Below are positions 36,001 to 44,651 of a stretch of 64,000 bases of DNA, in pieces. The notes beneath the pieces are model-generated. The model made no database searches. It saw nothing but the letters and a program-made list of their open reading frames with translations, and was not told the DNA's origin. This stretch comes from Synechococcales cyanobacterium CNB (GTDB taxonomy: Bacteria; Planctomycetota; Phycisphaerae; Phycisphaerales; UBA1924): positions 297,275-361,274 of the forward strand of contig SZOZ01000001.1 in the NCBI GenBank assembly GCA_030263455.1, read 5' to 3'. Position numbers and translations under genes: made by a program. The first letter of the stretch is position 1, and every line of letters starts with the position of its first letter.

Positions 36001-36989
36001 TGAGCCGACAGGACATCGCGCTGTTGACCAATTTCCGTGGTCGTGTGCACGATATGACGCCGTACGTCACGCCGGATGGCATGCTCCACCTGGCCGTGAC
36101 GGACGGCGAGCACAGGCTCTGGATCTTCAGCGGTGACCACGAGCTCGGAACGTGGAAGGTCATGAACAAAACGGCAGAGATCGGCGCTCCCGGCCTGACC
36201 GGGGACCTGACGACCTACCAGCCGAGTTGGGGATCGATCCACGTCGCCGGGCTGGATGCGCGGGGGCACGCGATCAACTACTGGTGGGCGCCTGGTCTGC
36301 CGGCGTGGGAGTACTCCGACCTCACGGCCCTCTTCGACGGCCCGACGATGACGGGAGGGCTTGCAGGGTACGTCGCGGCGTGGGACGGGCTGAATCTCGC
36401 GGGCCTGAACGAAGACGGCGAAGTGATCGTCTACTGGTGGGCACCCGGCCTCATGGACTGGCAGACGCTGAACATGACGGCGCTCTTCAGCGGGCCGACT
36501 TTCGAGGGGCAGCTGGACGCCTACGTCACGCCGTGGGGCGGGTTGAACATCGCGGGGCAGACGGCAGGGGGCGAGGTCTGGACGTACTGGTGGTCGCCCG
36601 CGCTGCGCGATCAGAAGGCAGCGGCCGGGGAGCCGGACGGATGGGAGGTCGCGAACATCTCGCAGGCGGCTGCCGCGCCCGCGCTCGACCGGGCCGTCGC
36701 TGCGGCTGTGTCGGCCGACGGCGGGATCAACCTGTTCGGCCTGACTTCGGCCGGGAACCTCGTGATGCTGCGGTTCTCGCTGGTCACGCTCGTCTGGAGT
36801 TCGAGCGACGCCACCTCGCTCGCGCTCGGGCCGGAGATAGACTTCCCAGTTTCCGCCGCGTCGGCAGGCGGGCGGATGATCGTCGCGGCACGCGAGGCGA
36901 GTGGACCGAGCGCGCTCGGCCAGTACACGTTCCTGCTGGGCGAGGAAACGTGGAGCTTCGAGACGATCGGAAGCACTGTCGTGCTGTAG
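33030..36989 (+). CDS. large secreted LEPR-XLL glycoside hydrolase
   Basis: 1319 residues. The N-terminus has the planctomycete LEPR-XLL export motif (IEPLEPRQLLAAD). Next come a CBM9-like carbohydrate-binding module (about 27-290), a fibronectin type III domain (about 297-395), and a GH5-like (clan GH-A) TIM-barrel domain (about 410-850) with candidate acid/base Glu637 in WEIPSEWD and nucleophile Glu757 in INGEWG. The C-terminal region (about 950-1319) is a propeller of about 55-residue repeats with YWWAPGL and GLNIAGL motifs. It is likely exported and acts on polysaccharide. GGAGG lies seven bases before the ATG. The exact substrate is unknown. Confidence 0.85.
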   Translation: MFGFRHPVKGRQYIEPLEPRQLLAADPITQDHPLWAIPYGSAQIDGVLNDSSWADAFTVHRTLPFRTGASATVRFMYDEAGFYASVDVKDQYLWADGNGGGAGSRWELENDDSFLLYFDLDGSRDEYFRADDVAIGVNIANLDRPVNGSGAVARGKYVMGDGQGGAPGILDAAADDLATSLPAGFQYATVVSGTINDNADLDEGWTMEMFIPWSALGTTTPTHGRAMGINFEVIFDDSGGARDLTDRRDLTERFEMPAFVDDFITGVHSGYASTQAGIRGPVNYAEVMFIDTRAGERPAPVAGLTVTDATGYSARLRFDAPAGTTTGLGHVSGYYIRYSETPILDERDWIEATVYENRHVPRLAGLEEDIRLIGLSPGTTYHVAVRAFDAAGALSDLAGSVQFATQTTAQDSSGGLRLVPSPLGRMLVTERGDAFVAVGDHLGLSWAYTRNLYTGNVWDNEGDVFRNFHDEPSFEGPAGPYFAALAARGINTMRVYVELLNTHWQGNPTVPTGPDTPITGTPDGLYWLEWRPGEFNPHMRQFIHNLLELADQHGIYVILSAFDTFHYDEVFEAFGNTGSAVEGPWAQNFGGPLASINEFFQTPGTLDIAKRRMEVVADWVNESMHAHRVMGWEIPSEWDSYEWTLNAEGNVGPGREPEFARRSRWIDALAAHMRAYDPHHMVLNSTIAQDPRGPLHRLNFLSRNFDALTPHFYTNANEEPINNPDADRSIRAAIEQGNITAYWLTHELQRRPIINGEWGMTRVDWPNGRPAYGPGFTQADDESLFRTVLWSGLASGQFGTPLRIVTEELDFNGYILTNGMRALQQTIARFVQHGSLGFDFAHYHPDSLVGRMSSTNSSGDVLHLFGGSDRSRGLVYVLKDANVREGTVQGARLTVRGLMPDTMYDAEVWGTAAGVAGPAVTLTGLFSPDGSLTFNLPSFARDLVVRFSARASHGQTEKIVSTRVGGAIATFALGPDLRPFLLLTSGTTGEVSRQDIALLTNFRGRVHDMTPYVTPDGMLHLAVTDGEHRLWIFSGDHELGTWKVMNKTAEIGAPGLTGDLTTYQPSWGSIHVAGLDARGHAINYWWAPGLPAWEYSDLTALFDGPTMTGGLAGYVAAWDGLNLAGLNEDGEVIVYWWAPGLMDWQTLNMTALFSGPTFEGQLDAYVTPWGGLNIAGQTAGGEVWTYWWSPALRDQKAAAGEPDGWEVANISQAAAAPALDRAVAAAVSADGGINLFGLTSAGNLVMLRFSLVTLVWSSSDATSLALGPEIDFPVSAASAGGRMIVAAREASGPSALGQYTFLLGEETWSFETIGSTVVL

Positions 36990-37016
36990 GCGATTCGACA
37001 GATGGAGCGGGCCGCG

Positions 37017-37928
37017 ATGAGACTGAAAACAAGATCCAAAGCGTTCGTGCAACGGCTGCTCAAGCCGGGGCTTGCGGGCATCCACGCTCGACTGGACCAA
37101 CTCGAGGCAACGAGAACGGACACCGTCGGGATGTGGCGAGGTGGGCTGGCCGATGGGTGGGTCGTGCATCCTGACGGCGTCGAGGCAGTGGTGTCGGAGG
37201 AGCAGACGGCAAAGTACCGCGACGAACTGGCGTTCTGGGTTTCGTTCATTCGCGAGCCGGACCGCCGTGCAGGCATCGGCGACTACGAGGAGACATTCGG
37301 TCGTTGGCAGCGTGATCGGATCGTCGAGTTGGGCCGGTTCGTCGGTGCGGCCGATGAGCGAGAACTCCGCGCCTGGTGCGAGCGGCAGTCCGTCGTGGAG
37401 ATCGGGCCGGGTCCATACCCTGCCGTCGCGGCTGCCCGTTGGCGGCGGGCAATCGCGGTCGATCCACTGGCGGACGGTTACGTGCGCGAAGGGCTGTTGC
37501 CGAAACGATCGCACTGCGATGAGGTCGTGTTCGTCGCCGCGCCTGGCGAATCGATCCCCGTGCCAGGAGGCACGGCCGACCTGGTAATCGCGGAGAACTG
37601 CCTGGACCACGTCTCGGAGCCTGCGCGAGTGATGCTGGAATGTCGTCGGGTGCTGCGCCGGGGCGGGTTGCTCTGGCTGCTGGTGGACCTTATGGACTAC
37701 AGCGACCACATGCACCCGCACTCGTTCAGCGAAGAGAAGTTGCGACAACTGATCGCGACCACTGGGTTCGAGGTCGTCCGCGATCGGGTGTCCAAGGACC
37801 ACAGGTCGCACCCAAACGCCTACGGCGAGTACCGGGCGTTGCTGGCCAAGCCGGGCGGGACTCGCGACGTCGCCGGCGCGACGACGACGATTCGAACGGC
37901 TGAACTCGCGCAGGCGATCAAAGCGTGA
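37017..37928 (+). CDS. SAM-dependent methyltransferase
   Basis: 303 residues with a class I methyltransferase domain in the C-terminal half: VVEIGPGPYP as the SAM-binding loop, LVIAENCLDHV as the post-I region and an LRRGGLLWLLVDLMDY motif. About 100 residues before the domain are helical and lack known motifs. The substrate is unknown. GGAG lies nine bases before this ATG; an ATG at 37002 is also possible. It follows the LEPR-XLL gene by 27 bp. Confidence 0.8.
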   Translation: MRLKTRSKAFVQRLLKPGLAGIHARLDQLEATRTDTVGMWRGGLADGWVVHPDGVEAVVSEEQTAKYRDELAFWVSFIREPDRRAGIGDYEETFGRWQRDRIVELGRFVGAADERELRAWCERQSVVEIGPGPYPAVAAARWRRAIAVDPLADGYVREGLLPKRSHCDEVVFVAAPGESIPVPGGTADLVIAENCLDHVSEPARVMLECRRVLRRGGLLWLLVDLMDYSDHMHPHSFSEEKLRQLIATTGFEVVRDRVSKDHRSHPNAYGEYRALLAKPGGTRDVAGATTTIRTAELAQAIKA

Positions 37929-37931
37929 AGG

Positions 37932-39044
37932 TCAGGAAGCCGCCCGTATCGGCTTTGGGATCGCGCAGGCGAGGGCCGCGGCGAGCGAGTCGATCTGCTC
38001 TGGCGTGTGCTCGCTCGAGACCATCAGTCGGAAATAGACGGGGGCGGGGCCGCCGGGATAGTCGATGAGCGGCACCCGGAAGCCCGCGGATTCCAGCGTG
38101 GCTCGGGCGCGCTCCATGTCCTCGCGTGTGCCGAGCGTGAAGGTGATGATCGGCGTGGGGTCCGGGCAGACGGACAGGCCCAGGCGGACGGCGTGCGCCC
38201 GCAGGCGCGAGGCGTTTTCGCGCAGGCGATCGAGCCGCCAGGGTTCATCCCACATGACGCGGAGGCCCTCCCGCGCAGCCTCAGCGAGCGCGGGAGGTGT
38301 TGGTGTGGTGCAGACGTAGGCGGTCGCACGTCTCGCTCGCTCGACGAAGCAGCGATTGCCGGCGACGATGCCGCCCGCGCAGCCGAGGCCCTTGGCGAGC
38401 GTGGTCGTGATCGCGAGGCGCTGATCGAGCAGGCCCAGGTGCGGAACGGTGCCGCGGCCGTGCGGGCCGAGCGTCAGGAATCCGTGGCAGTCGTCCACGA
38501 TCAGCAGACCATCGTCGGGGAGCGCGGCGAGGAGGTCGCGGAGTCGCGCGAGCTGACCATCCGCGGCAAAGACGCCGTCCACCATCGCCACGACGCCGTG
38601 CTCGGCGTGCTCGGCGGCGATCGCTGCGGCGTGACTGATCTCGCCGTGGCGGTAGACGAGCGAGTGCAGACCCGCGGCGGCAGCGGCGTCGTGGAGGCTT
38701 GCGTGGGCACGCTCATCGAGGATTGCGACGCCGTGTGTTCGTGCCGCCGCTTGCGCCGCGGCGACGTTCGCGGTGTAGCCGTCGGGGACGAGGAGCGTGC
38801 TCTCCACGCCGACGAAGTCCGCCATCTCTCGTTCGAGGCGCTCGTGGGGGTGTGCGTTGCCCGAGGTCTCGCGGCTGGCCGACGCGCTGACGCCGAATCG
38901 TGCGAGGGCATCCTGTGCGGCATGCACAACGCGCGGATGGTGCGCCAGGCCGTGGTAGTTGCACCCGCCGAAGGAGACGAGCGTGCGTCCGTCGGTCGTG
39001 GTTACGGTGGTCGCGGTGGCTGCGTCAAAGGGGGGGGCGGGCAT
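37932..39044 (-). CDS. AONS-family PLP-dependent enzyme
   Basis: 370 residues, fold type I PLP enzyme of the alpha-oxoamine synthase group (8-amino-7-oxononanoate synthase, 2-amino-3-ketobutyrate ligase). The PLP lysine is in TTTLAKGLGCAGG, the Asp/His pair in IVDDCHGFL, and FGGCNYHGLAHHP opens the fold. Normal members are about 390 residues. There are no biotin genes nearby, so BioF is not assumed; the enzyme is the last of a three-gene minus-strand operon and may act on an acyl donor and amino acid. The start is two bases from the preceding stop. Confidence 0.8.
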   Translation of the reverse strand: MPAPPFDAATATTVTTTDGRTLVSFGGCNYHGLAHHPRVVHAAQDALARFGVSASASRETSGNAHPHERLEREMADFVGVESTLLVPDGYTANVAAAQAAARTHGVAILDERAHASLHDAAAAAGLHSLVYRHGEISHAAAIAAEHAEHGVVAMVDGVFAADGQLARLRDLLAALPDDGLLIVDDCHGFLTLGPHGRGTVPHLGLLDQRLAITTTLAKGLGCAGGIVAGNRCFVERARRATAYVCTTPTPPALAEAAREGLRVMWDEPWRLDRLRENASRLRAHAVRLGLSVCPDPTPIITFTLGTREDMERARATLESAGFRVPLIDYPGGPAPVYFRLMVSSEHTPEQIDSLAAALACAIPKPIRAAS

Positions 39045-39046
39045 GG

Positions 39047-40087
39047 TCAGCGTCCGTGCTGAAGTGGTGCGGTCGCGTGCCGGTCGCAGGCCGGGGGCGC
39101 GATGGTGGACATCGTATGGAGTCCGGGCGGGGACGCAAGCAGCGGGCGGATGGCGTTGACGGTGATGGCGACGGTCGCGGTGTCGCCGTGGACGCCGCCG
39201 CGGATGGTCAGATCGATCGGGGGTTCCCCGTCGATGCGCACGCTGTCGTGCGGGTCGGGCTGGCCGATGGCAGCGACGAACTCAAGCCGAACCGTGTCGC
39301 GTCCACGCCCGACACCGACAGCGACCTGACGCACGCCCGCCGCCTGTCCCGGCTCGATCACGCCGAGGGCGCACCGGAGTTCGCGTTCGGCAAGGACGGG
39401 TTCGACCGATTCACTCCAGTCCTCGATCTCAAGCCGGAGGCGATCGGCGATGAAGTGGAGACTTTCGCCAAGCCCGACGTGCCGGAGCCAGCCCTTGCGC
39501 ACGCCGCGTTCGAAGGCGTCCCGGTCGAGTCCGGCCCCGATCTTGCGCTGGAAGGGAACTCGGCGCGTCGAGGCGTCCTGCACGCGCCGAACCCGCACGG
39601 CACGGACAACACGGCAGACTCCCGAGGCCACGACCGGCAGCAGGTCCATCAGAAAGCCCGGATTGACGCCCGTACCCAGCAGTCGGCCTCCCCGTCGCAA
39701 AGCCAGAGCGTGGAGTTCGTCGGCGAGCAGGGCGTGGCGCAGGTGGGGATACACCAGTTCCTCGCAGGTGCTCACGACCGTGGCGCCGCGATCGAGCAGC
39801 GTGCGAAAGGTGGGAGCGCACGATGCGAGCGATGAAACGGTCGTCACGATGGCGGCGTCAAACGCGGCGGAATCGGCGGCGCGGGCGAGGTCCGCATCGA
39901 TCGTGACGCCGGGTGTCGTGCCGGGCGCGAAGTCGCCGAGGGGTCGTCCGGCGAGGGCGGGGTCGGGATCGACGGCGGCGACAACGACTCCAGCGCCGCG
40001 GGCGTGGACATCGGAGGCAATGAGCCGCCCGAGCGGACCAAGCCCGACATGGAGAACGCGCACCGGTTCGTTGGCGGCTGCGGTCAT
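39047..40087 (-). CDS. DapB-like dehydrogenase
   Basis: 346 residues with a Rossmann N-terminal domain (LHVGLGPLGRLIA, glycine motif) and a C-terminal catalytic domain with the GTGVNPGFLMDLLPV stretch that recalls 2,4-diaminopentanoate dehydrogenase and dihydrodipicolinate reductase relatives. Probably an NAD(P)-dependent oxidoreductase acting on an amino or oxo acid. The ATG at 40087 overlaps the upstream stop (ATGA), and the stop is two bases from the AONS gene, so the three genes are coupled. Substrate unknown. Confidence 0.7.
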   Translation of the reverse strand: MTAAANEPVRVLHVGLGPLGRLIASDVHARGAGVVVAAVDPDPALAGRPLGDFAPGTTPGVTIDADLARAADSAAFDAAIVTTVSSLASCAPTFRTLLDRGATVVSTCEELVYPHLRHALLADELHALALRRGGRLLGTGVNPGFLMDLLPVVASGVCRVVRAVRVRRVQDASTRRVPFQRKIGAGLDRDAFERGVRKGWLRHVGLGESLHFIADRLRLEIEDWSESVEPVLAERELRCALGVIEPGQAAGVRQVAVGVGRGRDTVRLEFVAAIGQPDPHDSVRIDGEPPIDLTIRGGVHGDTATVAITVNAIRPLLASPPGLHTMSTIAPPACDRHATAPLQHGR

Positions 40088-40518
40088 GGAGTCTCGTCGT
40101 GAACGTCGTACACCTTGATCCACTCGAACCGGGAACGCCACTCGGCGACGACGGCGACGTGCAGCGGATGGTCAACGTACGCGGTGTAGTCCTTCAGCGT
40201 GTCAAATCCGACGTAGAACGCGACGTCGTAATCGGTCTCGACGGTCGGTCGGCCGGTATCGACGTGCCTGCCGCAGAAGTACGACGTAATGCCCGGGATG
40301 CGAGCGAGTCGGCGGTCGCAGTCGTCGATGAGACGGGCGGCGTCCGCCTGGTCTTTGAGTTTGAAGAAGACAACATGGTTTATCACGGCGGGACGGGGTG
40401 GCGTCCTGACCGCCTGACCGGCTTCGGGCTGGGCGTGGGACGGGACGATGGCAAGCGTGCAGGCCGAGGCGACGATGGCCGCGAGACCGGAAGCGAGGAG
40501 GGTGCGTGGGGTATGCAT
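40084..40518 (-). CDS. exported Dabb (stress-responsive A/B barrel) protein
   Basis: 144 residues: signal peptide (LLASGLAAIVASACTLAIVPSHAQ) then a Dabb domain (NHVVFFKLKDQADAARLIDDCDRRLARIPG..DYDVAFYVGFDTLKDYTAYVDHPLHVAVV). Dabb proteins are small dimeric barrels, sometimes enzymes of polyketide or aldoxime chemistry. It heads the operon; GGAGAG precedes the ATG, and a TATGCT box (40542-40547, minus strand) lies upstream. The signal peptide is odd for an operon otherwise encoding cytosolic enzymes. Confidence 0.75.
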   Translation of the reverse strand: MHTPRTLLASGLAAIVASACTLAIVPSHAQPEAGQAVRTPPRPAVINHVVFFKLKDQADAARLIDDCDRRLARIPGITSYFCGRHVDTGRPTVETDYDVAFYVGFDTLKDYTAYVDHPLHVAVVAEWRSRFEWIKVYDVHDETP

Positions 40519-40882
40519 GGGTACTCTCCGAGGGTGAAGCCAGCATACCAAGGGCGAAGAGACGCGAGCGGCGCGAGTGTTCAAGTGTTTGTCAGCGATG
40601 GTCTTATGGTAAAACCGGAGGTGGCCAAGCGTCGTCATCCCCGGGGAGAACAAGGCTGCGGGAGACACGGGATACGGCTTGTCGAACGAGTGTGGCATGA
40701 GGGCGTTGGAAATGGGGGAGGGAGTCCCCTTGACCTTCTCCATGCACGGGCCAAGGGAGAGGGCTAGAATCCGTTCGTCCGGCAGGGCCAGGCGTCTGGC
40801 TCCGCATCAGGATCGCCGAAGCTGACTCTTGCCCGGGTTCAAGCAGCGGTCGGAAAAGCACTCGGGCAAGAGGATCGGGTTC
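40519..40882. other. intergenic region, 364 bp
   Basis: No gene is supported. It separates divergent genes. Near 40600 it is AT-richer than the surroundings, and TAGAAT (40765-40770) could be a -10 for the RRM gene, but no partner -35 at proper spacing is seen. Confidence 0.4.
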
Positions 40883-41161
40883 ATGAAGCTCTATGTCGGC
40901 AATCTCTCGTTCAGCACCACCGAGGACCGTCTTCGCGAGCTGTTCGAGGAGCACGGCCAGGTCGCGTCCGCCACGCTGGTGATGGACCGCGACACGGGTC
41001 GCCCCCGCGGGTTCGGGTTCGTCGAGTTCAACAACGATGACGAGGCTCGGGCCGCCATCAACGCCCTCAACGGCAAGAACGTCGACGGGCGCGACCTCAC
41101 CGTCAACGAGGCCAAGCCCCGCGAGAACCGCGGAGGCGGCGGAGGCGGGGGTGGCTGGTAA
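40883..41161 (+). CDS. RRM-type RNA-binding protein
   Basis: 92 residues, one RNA recognition motif. RNP2 is LYVGNL (3-8) and RNP1 is RGFGFVEF (42-49); both carry the aromatic residues that stack on RNA. The C-terminus is Gly-rich, as in cyanobacterial and plant glycine-rich RNA chaperones that respond to cold. AGAGGA precedes the ATG. It probably binds single-stranded RNA in the cytoplasm. Confidence 0.9.
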   Translation: MKLYVGNLSFSTTEDRLRELFEEHGQVASATLVMDRDTGRPRGFGFVEFNNDDEARAAINALNGKNVDGRDLTVNEAKPRENRGGGGGGGGW

Positions 41162-41187
41162 TCCAGACGCCATCCACAGCGCCATCC

Positions 41188-42255
41188 ATGCAGCACACAC
41201 CGGAGCCATTGCGGCTTCCGGGGGGAAGCGCAACATCGGGCCGCGAGACGCATGCCCCGCAGCCTGGTGAGGACGGTGGCACCTTGCCCAACGATCGCAA
41301 CGGGCAGAGTGTGCCGGCCGAAAGCGTGTTCCTGACACCATTCGTTGACGCGATCGAGAACGAGCCCGCCCAGCGGGCTTCGTTTTTGTTTCGGCTCGTC
41401 AACCTGCTCGCCGTCGTCGTGCCGTTCATCGGGCTGGTGGCGGCAATCGTGCTCCTGTGGGGCGTCGGCTTCGGCTGGGTTCACCTGTGGCTGCTGGTCT
41501 GCGGTTACATGCTCACGGGACTGGGCGTTACGGTCGGCTGCCATCGGCTCTTTACGCACCGGTCCTTCCGTGCGAATCGTGTCGTGACGACGGTTCTCGG
41601 CGTGCTCGGTTCCATGGCCGTCGAGGGGCCGATCCTTTCGTGGGTGGCCACGCACCGGCAGCACCACCAGCACAGCGACCGCGACGATGATCCGCACTCA
41701 CCGCACGGGCACGGTGAGGGTGTTCGCGGATTCCTCCACGGCCTTTTCCATGCCCACTTCGGATGGCTTCTGCTGGGGCGGCAGTGCGACCTCGATCGGT
41801 ACGTTCCGGACCTCCGGGGCGACTGGCTCGTACGGAACATCAGCCGGCTGTTCGTGGTCTGGGTCGTGCTGGGGCTTGCGATTCCCGCGGGCATTGCGTG
41901 GGCGGTCACGGGGACATGGAGCGGCGCGGTCCTCGGGCTGCTCTGGGGCGGGCTGGTCCGCGTGTTCCTCGTGCATCACGTGACATGGAGCATCAACTCG
42001 GTGTGTCATCTGTGGGGGACGAGGCCGTACCGAACGCACGACCACAGCCGCAACAATGCGGTGTTCGGAGTGCTTGGGTTTGGTGAAGGCTGGCACAACA
42101 ACCACCACGCGTTCCCGGCGTCGGCGCGGCACGGCCTGCGGTGGTGGCAGATCGACCTGAGTTACCTCGTCATCAGGGGGCTGGCAGCGGTCCGGCTCGC
42201 CCGGGACGTCCGGCTGCCGCGGCCCGAGCACGTCGCCTCGAAGCGGGCGGCCTGA
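41188..42255 (+). CDS. acyl-CoA/acyl-lipid fatty acid desaturase
   Basis: 355 residues, membrane di-iron desaturase. The three His boxes are HRLFTH, HRQHHQH and HNNHHA, the spacing of the delta-9 family. Four membrane segments flank the boxes. It introduces a double bond in fatty chains to adjust membrane fluidity, which fits with the neighbouring RRM protein if both respond to cold. No Shine-Dalgarno is obvious; it starts 26 bp after the RRM stop. The first 40 residues are low complexity. Confidence 0.9.
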   Translation: MQHTPEPLRLPGGSATSGRETHAPQPGEDGGTLPNDRNGQSVPAESVFLTPFVDAIENEPAQRASFLFRLVNLLAVVVPFIGLVAAIVLLWGVGFGWVHLWLLVCGYMLTGLGVTVGCHRLFTHRSFRANRVVTTVLGVLGSMAVEGPILSWVATHRQHHQHSDRDDDPHSPHGHGEGVRGFLHGLFHAHFGWLLLGRQCDLDRYVPDLRGDWLVRNISRLFVVWVVLGLAIPAGIAWAVTGTWSGAVLGLLWGGLVRVFLVHHVTWSINSVCHLWGTRPYRTHDHSRNNAVFGVLGFGEGWHNNHHAFPASARHGLRWWQIDLSYLVIRGLAAVRLARDVRLPRPEHVASKRAA

Positions 42256-42338
42256 GCGAACGGGAGCCAGGCCCGTCACGCAATATGATCCGGCGGCGTG
42301 CCCCGGTGCGGAGGGGCCGCGCCGCACGGAGACGGCTC

Positions 42339-43208
42339 ATGCCGAGAGTGACGCGTGCAGCGTTGATCCAGGCCTCGCTCTGCGAGTCGGCCGATGCGCC
42401 GTTCGACCGGATCAAGCAGGCGATGATCGACCGGCACGTCTCGCTGATCGCCGAGGCGGCCGATCGGGGGGCGAGAGTCGTGTGCCTCCAGGAGTTGTTC
42501 AACGGCCCGTATTTCTGCGCCGAGCAGGAGACGCAGTGGTATGCCTTTGCCGAGCCGGTGCCCGATGGGCCGACAGTGACCACGATGCGCGCCGTGGCGA
42601 AGAAGCACGCCGTCATTCTGATCGTGCCGGTGTACGAGCGTGAGATGCCGGGGCTGTACTACAACTGCGCCGCGGTGATCGACGAGCGCGGCGAGTTCCT
42701 CGGCAAGTACCGCAAGAGCCACCTGCCGCACTGCAAGCCGGGATTCTGGGAGAAGTTCTACTTCGCGCCCGGCAACCTCGGGTACCCGGTCTTCGAGACG
42801 AGCGCGGGGCGCATCGGCGTGTACATCTGCTACGACCGTCACTTCCCGGAGGGGGCGCGCATCCTCGGGCTGAACGGGGCGGAGATCGTGTTCAATCCCA
42901 GCGCGACCGTCGCCGGGCTCAGCGAGTACCTGTGGGAGATCGAGCAACCTTCGATGGCCGTGGCGAACCAGTATTTCGTCGGTGCGATCAACCGTGTGGG
43001 GCGCGAGGCGCCGTGGAACGTCGGCGAGTTCTACGGGAAGAGCTATTTCTGCGATCCGCGGGGGAAAATCATTACGCAGGCGTCGCGCGACAAGGACGAA
43101 GTCATCGTGGCGGACCTGGACCTTGACATGATCGAAGAGGTCCGTGCCACGTGGCAGTGGTTCCGGGACCGCCGTCCCGAGACCTACGGGGGCGTGACCC
43201 GCCTCTGA
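42339..43208 (+). CDS. beta-ureidopropionase/N-carbamoyl amidohydrolase
   Basis: 289 residues of the nitrilase superfamily. The catalytic triad is Glu52 (LQELFN), Lys126 (GKYRKSHLP) and Cys164 (YICYDRHFPE). The size and the neighbouring dihydropyrimidinase suggest it hydrolyses N-carbamoyl-beta-alanine at the last step of reductive pyrimidine breakdown; N-carbamoylputrescine amidase is an alternative, since the family members are similar. GGAGAC precedes the ATG. It precedes the dihydropyrimidinase by 32 bp. Confidence 0.85.
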   Translation: MPRVTRAALIQASLCESADAPFDRIKQAMIDRHVSLIAEAADRGARVVCLQELFNGPYFCAEQETQWYAFAEPVPDGPTVTTMRAVAKKHAVILIVPVYEREMPGLYYNCAAVIDERGEFLGKYRKSHLPHCKPGFWEKFYFAPGNLGYPVFETSAGRIGVYICYDRHFPEGARILGLNGAEIVFNPSATVAGLSEYLWEIEQPSMAVANQYFVGAINRVGREAPWNVGEFYGKSYFCDPRGKIITQASRDKDEVIVADLDLDMIEEVRATWQWFRDRRPETYGGVTRL

Positions 43209-43240
43209 CGCGGGGTGGCCGGTGGCGCGGGAGCGAACCG

Positions 43241-44641
43241 ATGGCGTTGCTCATCAAGGGCGGTCGGATCATCACGGCGAGCGAGGATCGCATCGCGGAC
43301 GTGTACTGTGAGGGAGAGACGATCACGCGGGTCGAGCCGTCGATCGACGCACGGTCACTCCCCGGGTACAGCGCCGGGCTTGAGGTGATCGACGCGGCGG
43401 GCATGATGGTGTTCCCCGGATTCATCGACCCGCACGTCCACATTCACCTGCCCTTCATGGGGACGTACGCAAAGGACGATTACGAGTCGGCGAGCAGGGC
43501 CGCGCTCGTCGGCGGGACGACGACGCTGATCGAGATGATCTGCCCCGGTCCGAAGGACGAGCCGTCAGCGGCCTTCGACGAGTGGCGGGCGAAGGCCGAT
43601 GGGCGTGCGGCGGTGGACTATTCATTCCACATGGCCGCGGTGCGGTTCGACGAAGTCGCGCGCCGGCAGTTGCGAGAGATCGTGCGGGATGGTGTGGCGT
43701 CGTTCAAGGTCTTCCTTGCGTACAAGGGCGCGCTGAACCTCGATGACGCGGACCTCTTCGCCCTCATGGCGATGGCGAAGGAACTGGGGGTCATCGTCAC
43801 TGCGCACTGCGAGAACGCCGACGTTGTGGCAGCGATGCAGGCCCGTCTGCTCGCGGAGGGCAGGACCGGCCCAGAGTGGCACGAGCCGTCGCGCCCGACG
43901 ATCGTCGAGGCGGAAGGCGCAAGGCGGATCACGACGTTCGCAGAGTTGACGGGCGCGCACGTCTACACGGTCCATACCTCGTGCGAGGAGGCGGTACGAG
44001 AGGCGGTCGAGGCGAGGCTGAGGGGCGTGAACGTGTGGGTCGAGGCAGTGGTGCCGCACCTGACGCTCGACAGGTCGTTCGCGGAGCGACCCGGCTTCGA
44101 GGGCGCGAAGTACGTGATGTCGCCGCCCTTGCGAGAGAAGAGGCATCAGGCCTTCCTGTGGAATGCCGTCCGCGGACGGGAGATATCCACGATCGGCACC
44201 GACCATGCGCCGTTTGACTATCGGGGGCAGAAGGAGATCGGCCGCGGCGATTTCACGAAGATCCCCAACGGCGTGCCCTCTCTCCAGGAGCGGATCACGC
44301 TCGTCTACACCCACGGTGTCGCTTCCGGGCGCATCGACCTGCACACATTTGTTGACGCCTGCTCGACGCAGGCTGCCCGAATCTTCGGGATGTACCCGAT
44401 GAAGGGCACGATCGCCGTGGGCAGCGACGCGGACGTGGTCGTATGGGATCCGTCCTGGAGGGGAGTGCTCTCGCAGCGTACGTCGCTGTCGCGCGTGGAC
44501 TACTGCGCGTTCGAGGGCTGGCCAGTGCAGGGTCGGGCAAGCGTGGTGACCGTGCGCGGCGAGGTGCAGGCGAGGAACGGCGAGTTCGTCGGCACGATCG
44601 GTCGGGGTCGGTTCATCTCACGTGAGCCGACGCACTTCTGA
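43241..44641 (+). CDS. dihydropyrimidinase/hydantoinase
   Basis: 466 residues, amidohydrolase with a binuclear zinc site: His65 and His67 (DPHVHIH), carboxylated Lys156 (FKVFLAYKG), His in TAHCEN, His in YTVHTS and Asp in GTDHAP. It opens the ring of dihydrouracil or hydantoin. Lying between beta-ureidopropionase and a PreA-like dehydrogenase, it is the middle step of the reductive pathway. It ends 10 bp from the convergent PreA-like gene. Confidence 0.92.
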   Translation: MALLIKGGRIITASEDRIADVYCEGETITRVEPSIDARSLPGYSAGLEVIDAAGMMVFPGFIDPHVHIHLPFMGTYAKDDYESASRAALVGGTTTLIEMICPGPKDEPSAAFDEWRAKADGRAAVDYSFHMAAVRFDEVARRQLREIVRDGVASFKVFLAYKGALNLDDADLFALMAMAKELGVIVTAHCENADVVAAMQARLLAEGRTGPEWHEPSRPTIVEAEGARRITTFAELTGAHVYTVHTSCEEAVREAVEARLRGVNVWVEAVVPHLTLDRSFAERPGFEGAKYVMSPPLREKRHQAFLWNAVRGREISTIGTDHAPFDYRGQKEIGRGDFTKIPNGVPSLQERITLVYTHGVASGRIDLHTFVDACSTQAARIFGMYPMKGTIAVGSDADVVVWDPSWRGVLSQRTSLSRVDYCAFEGWPVQGRASVVTVRGEVQARNGEFVGTIGRGRFISREPTHF

Positions 44642-44651
44642 TCGGGAAGGA

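Noticed and set aside
40730..40770. TTGACC and TAGAAT as promoter of the RRM gene
   Set aside because: The spacer is 29 bp, far beyond the normal 15-19.
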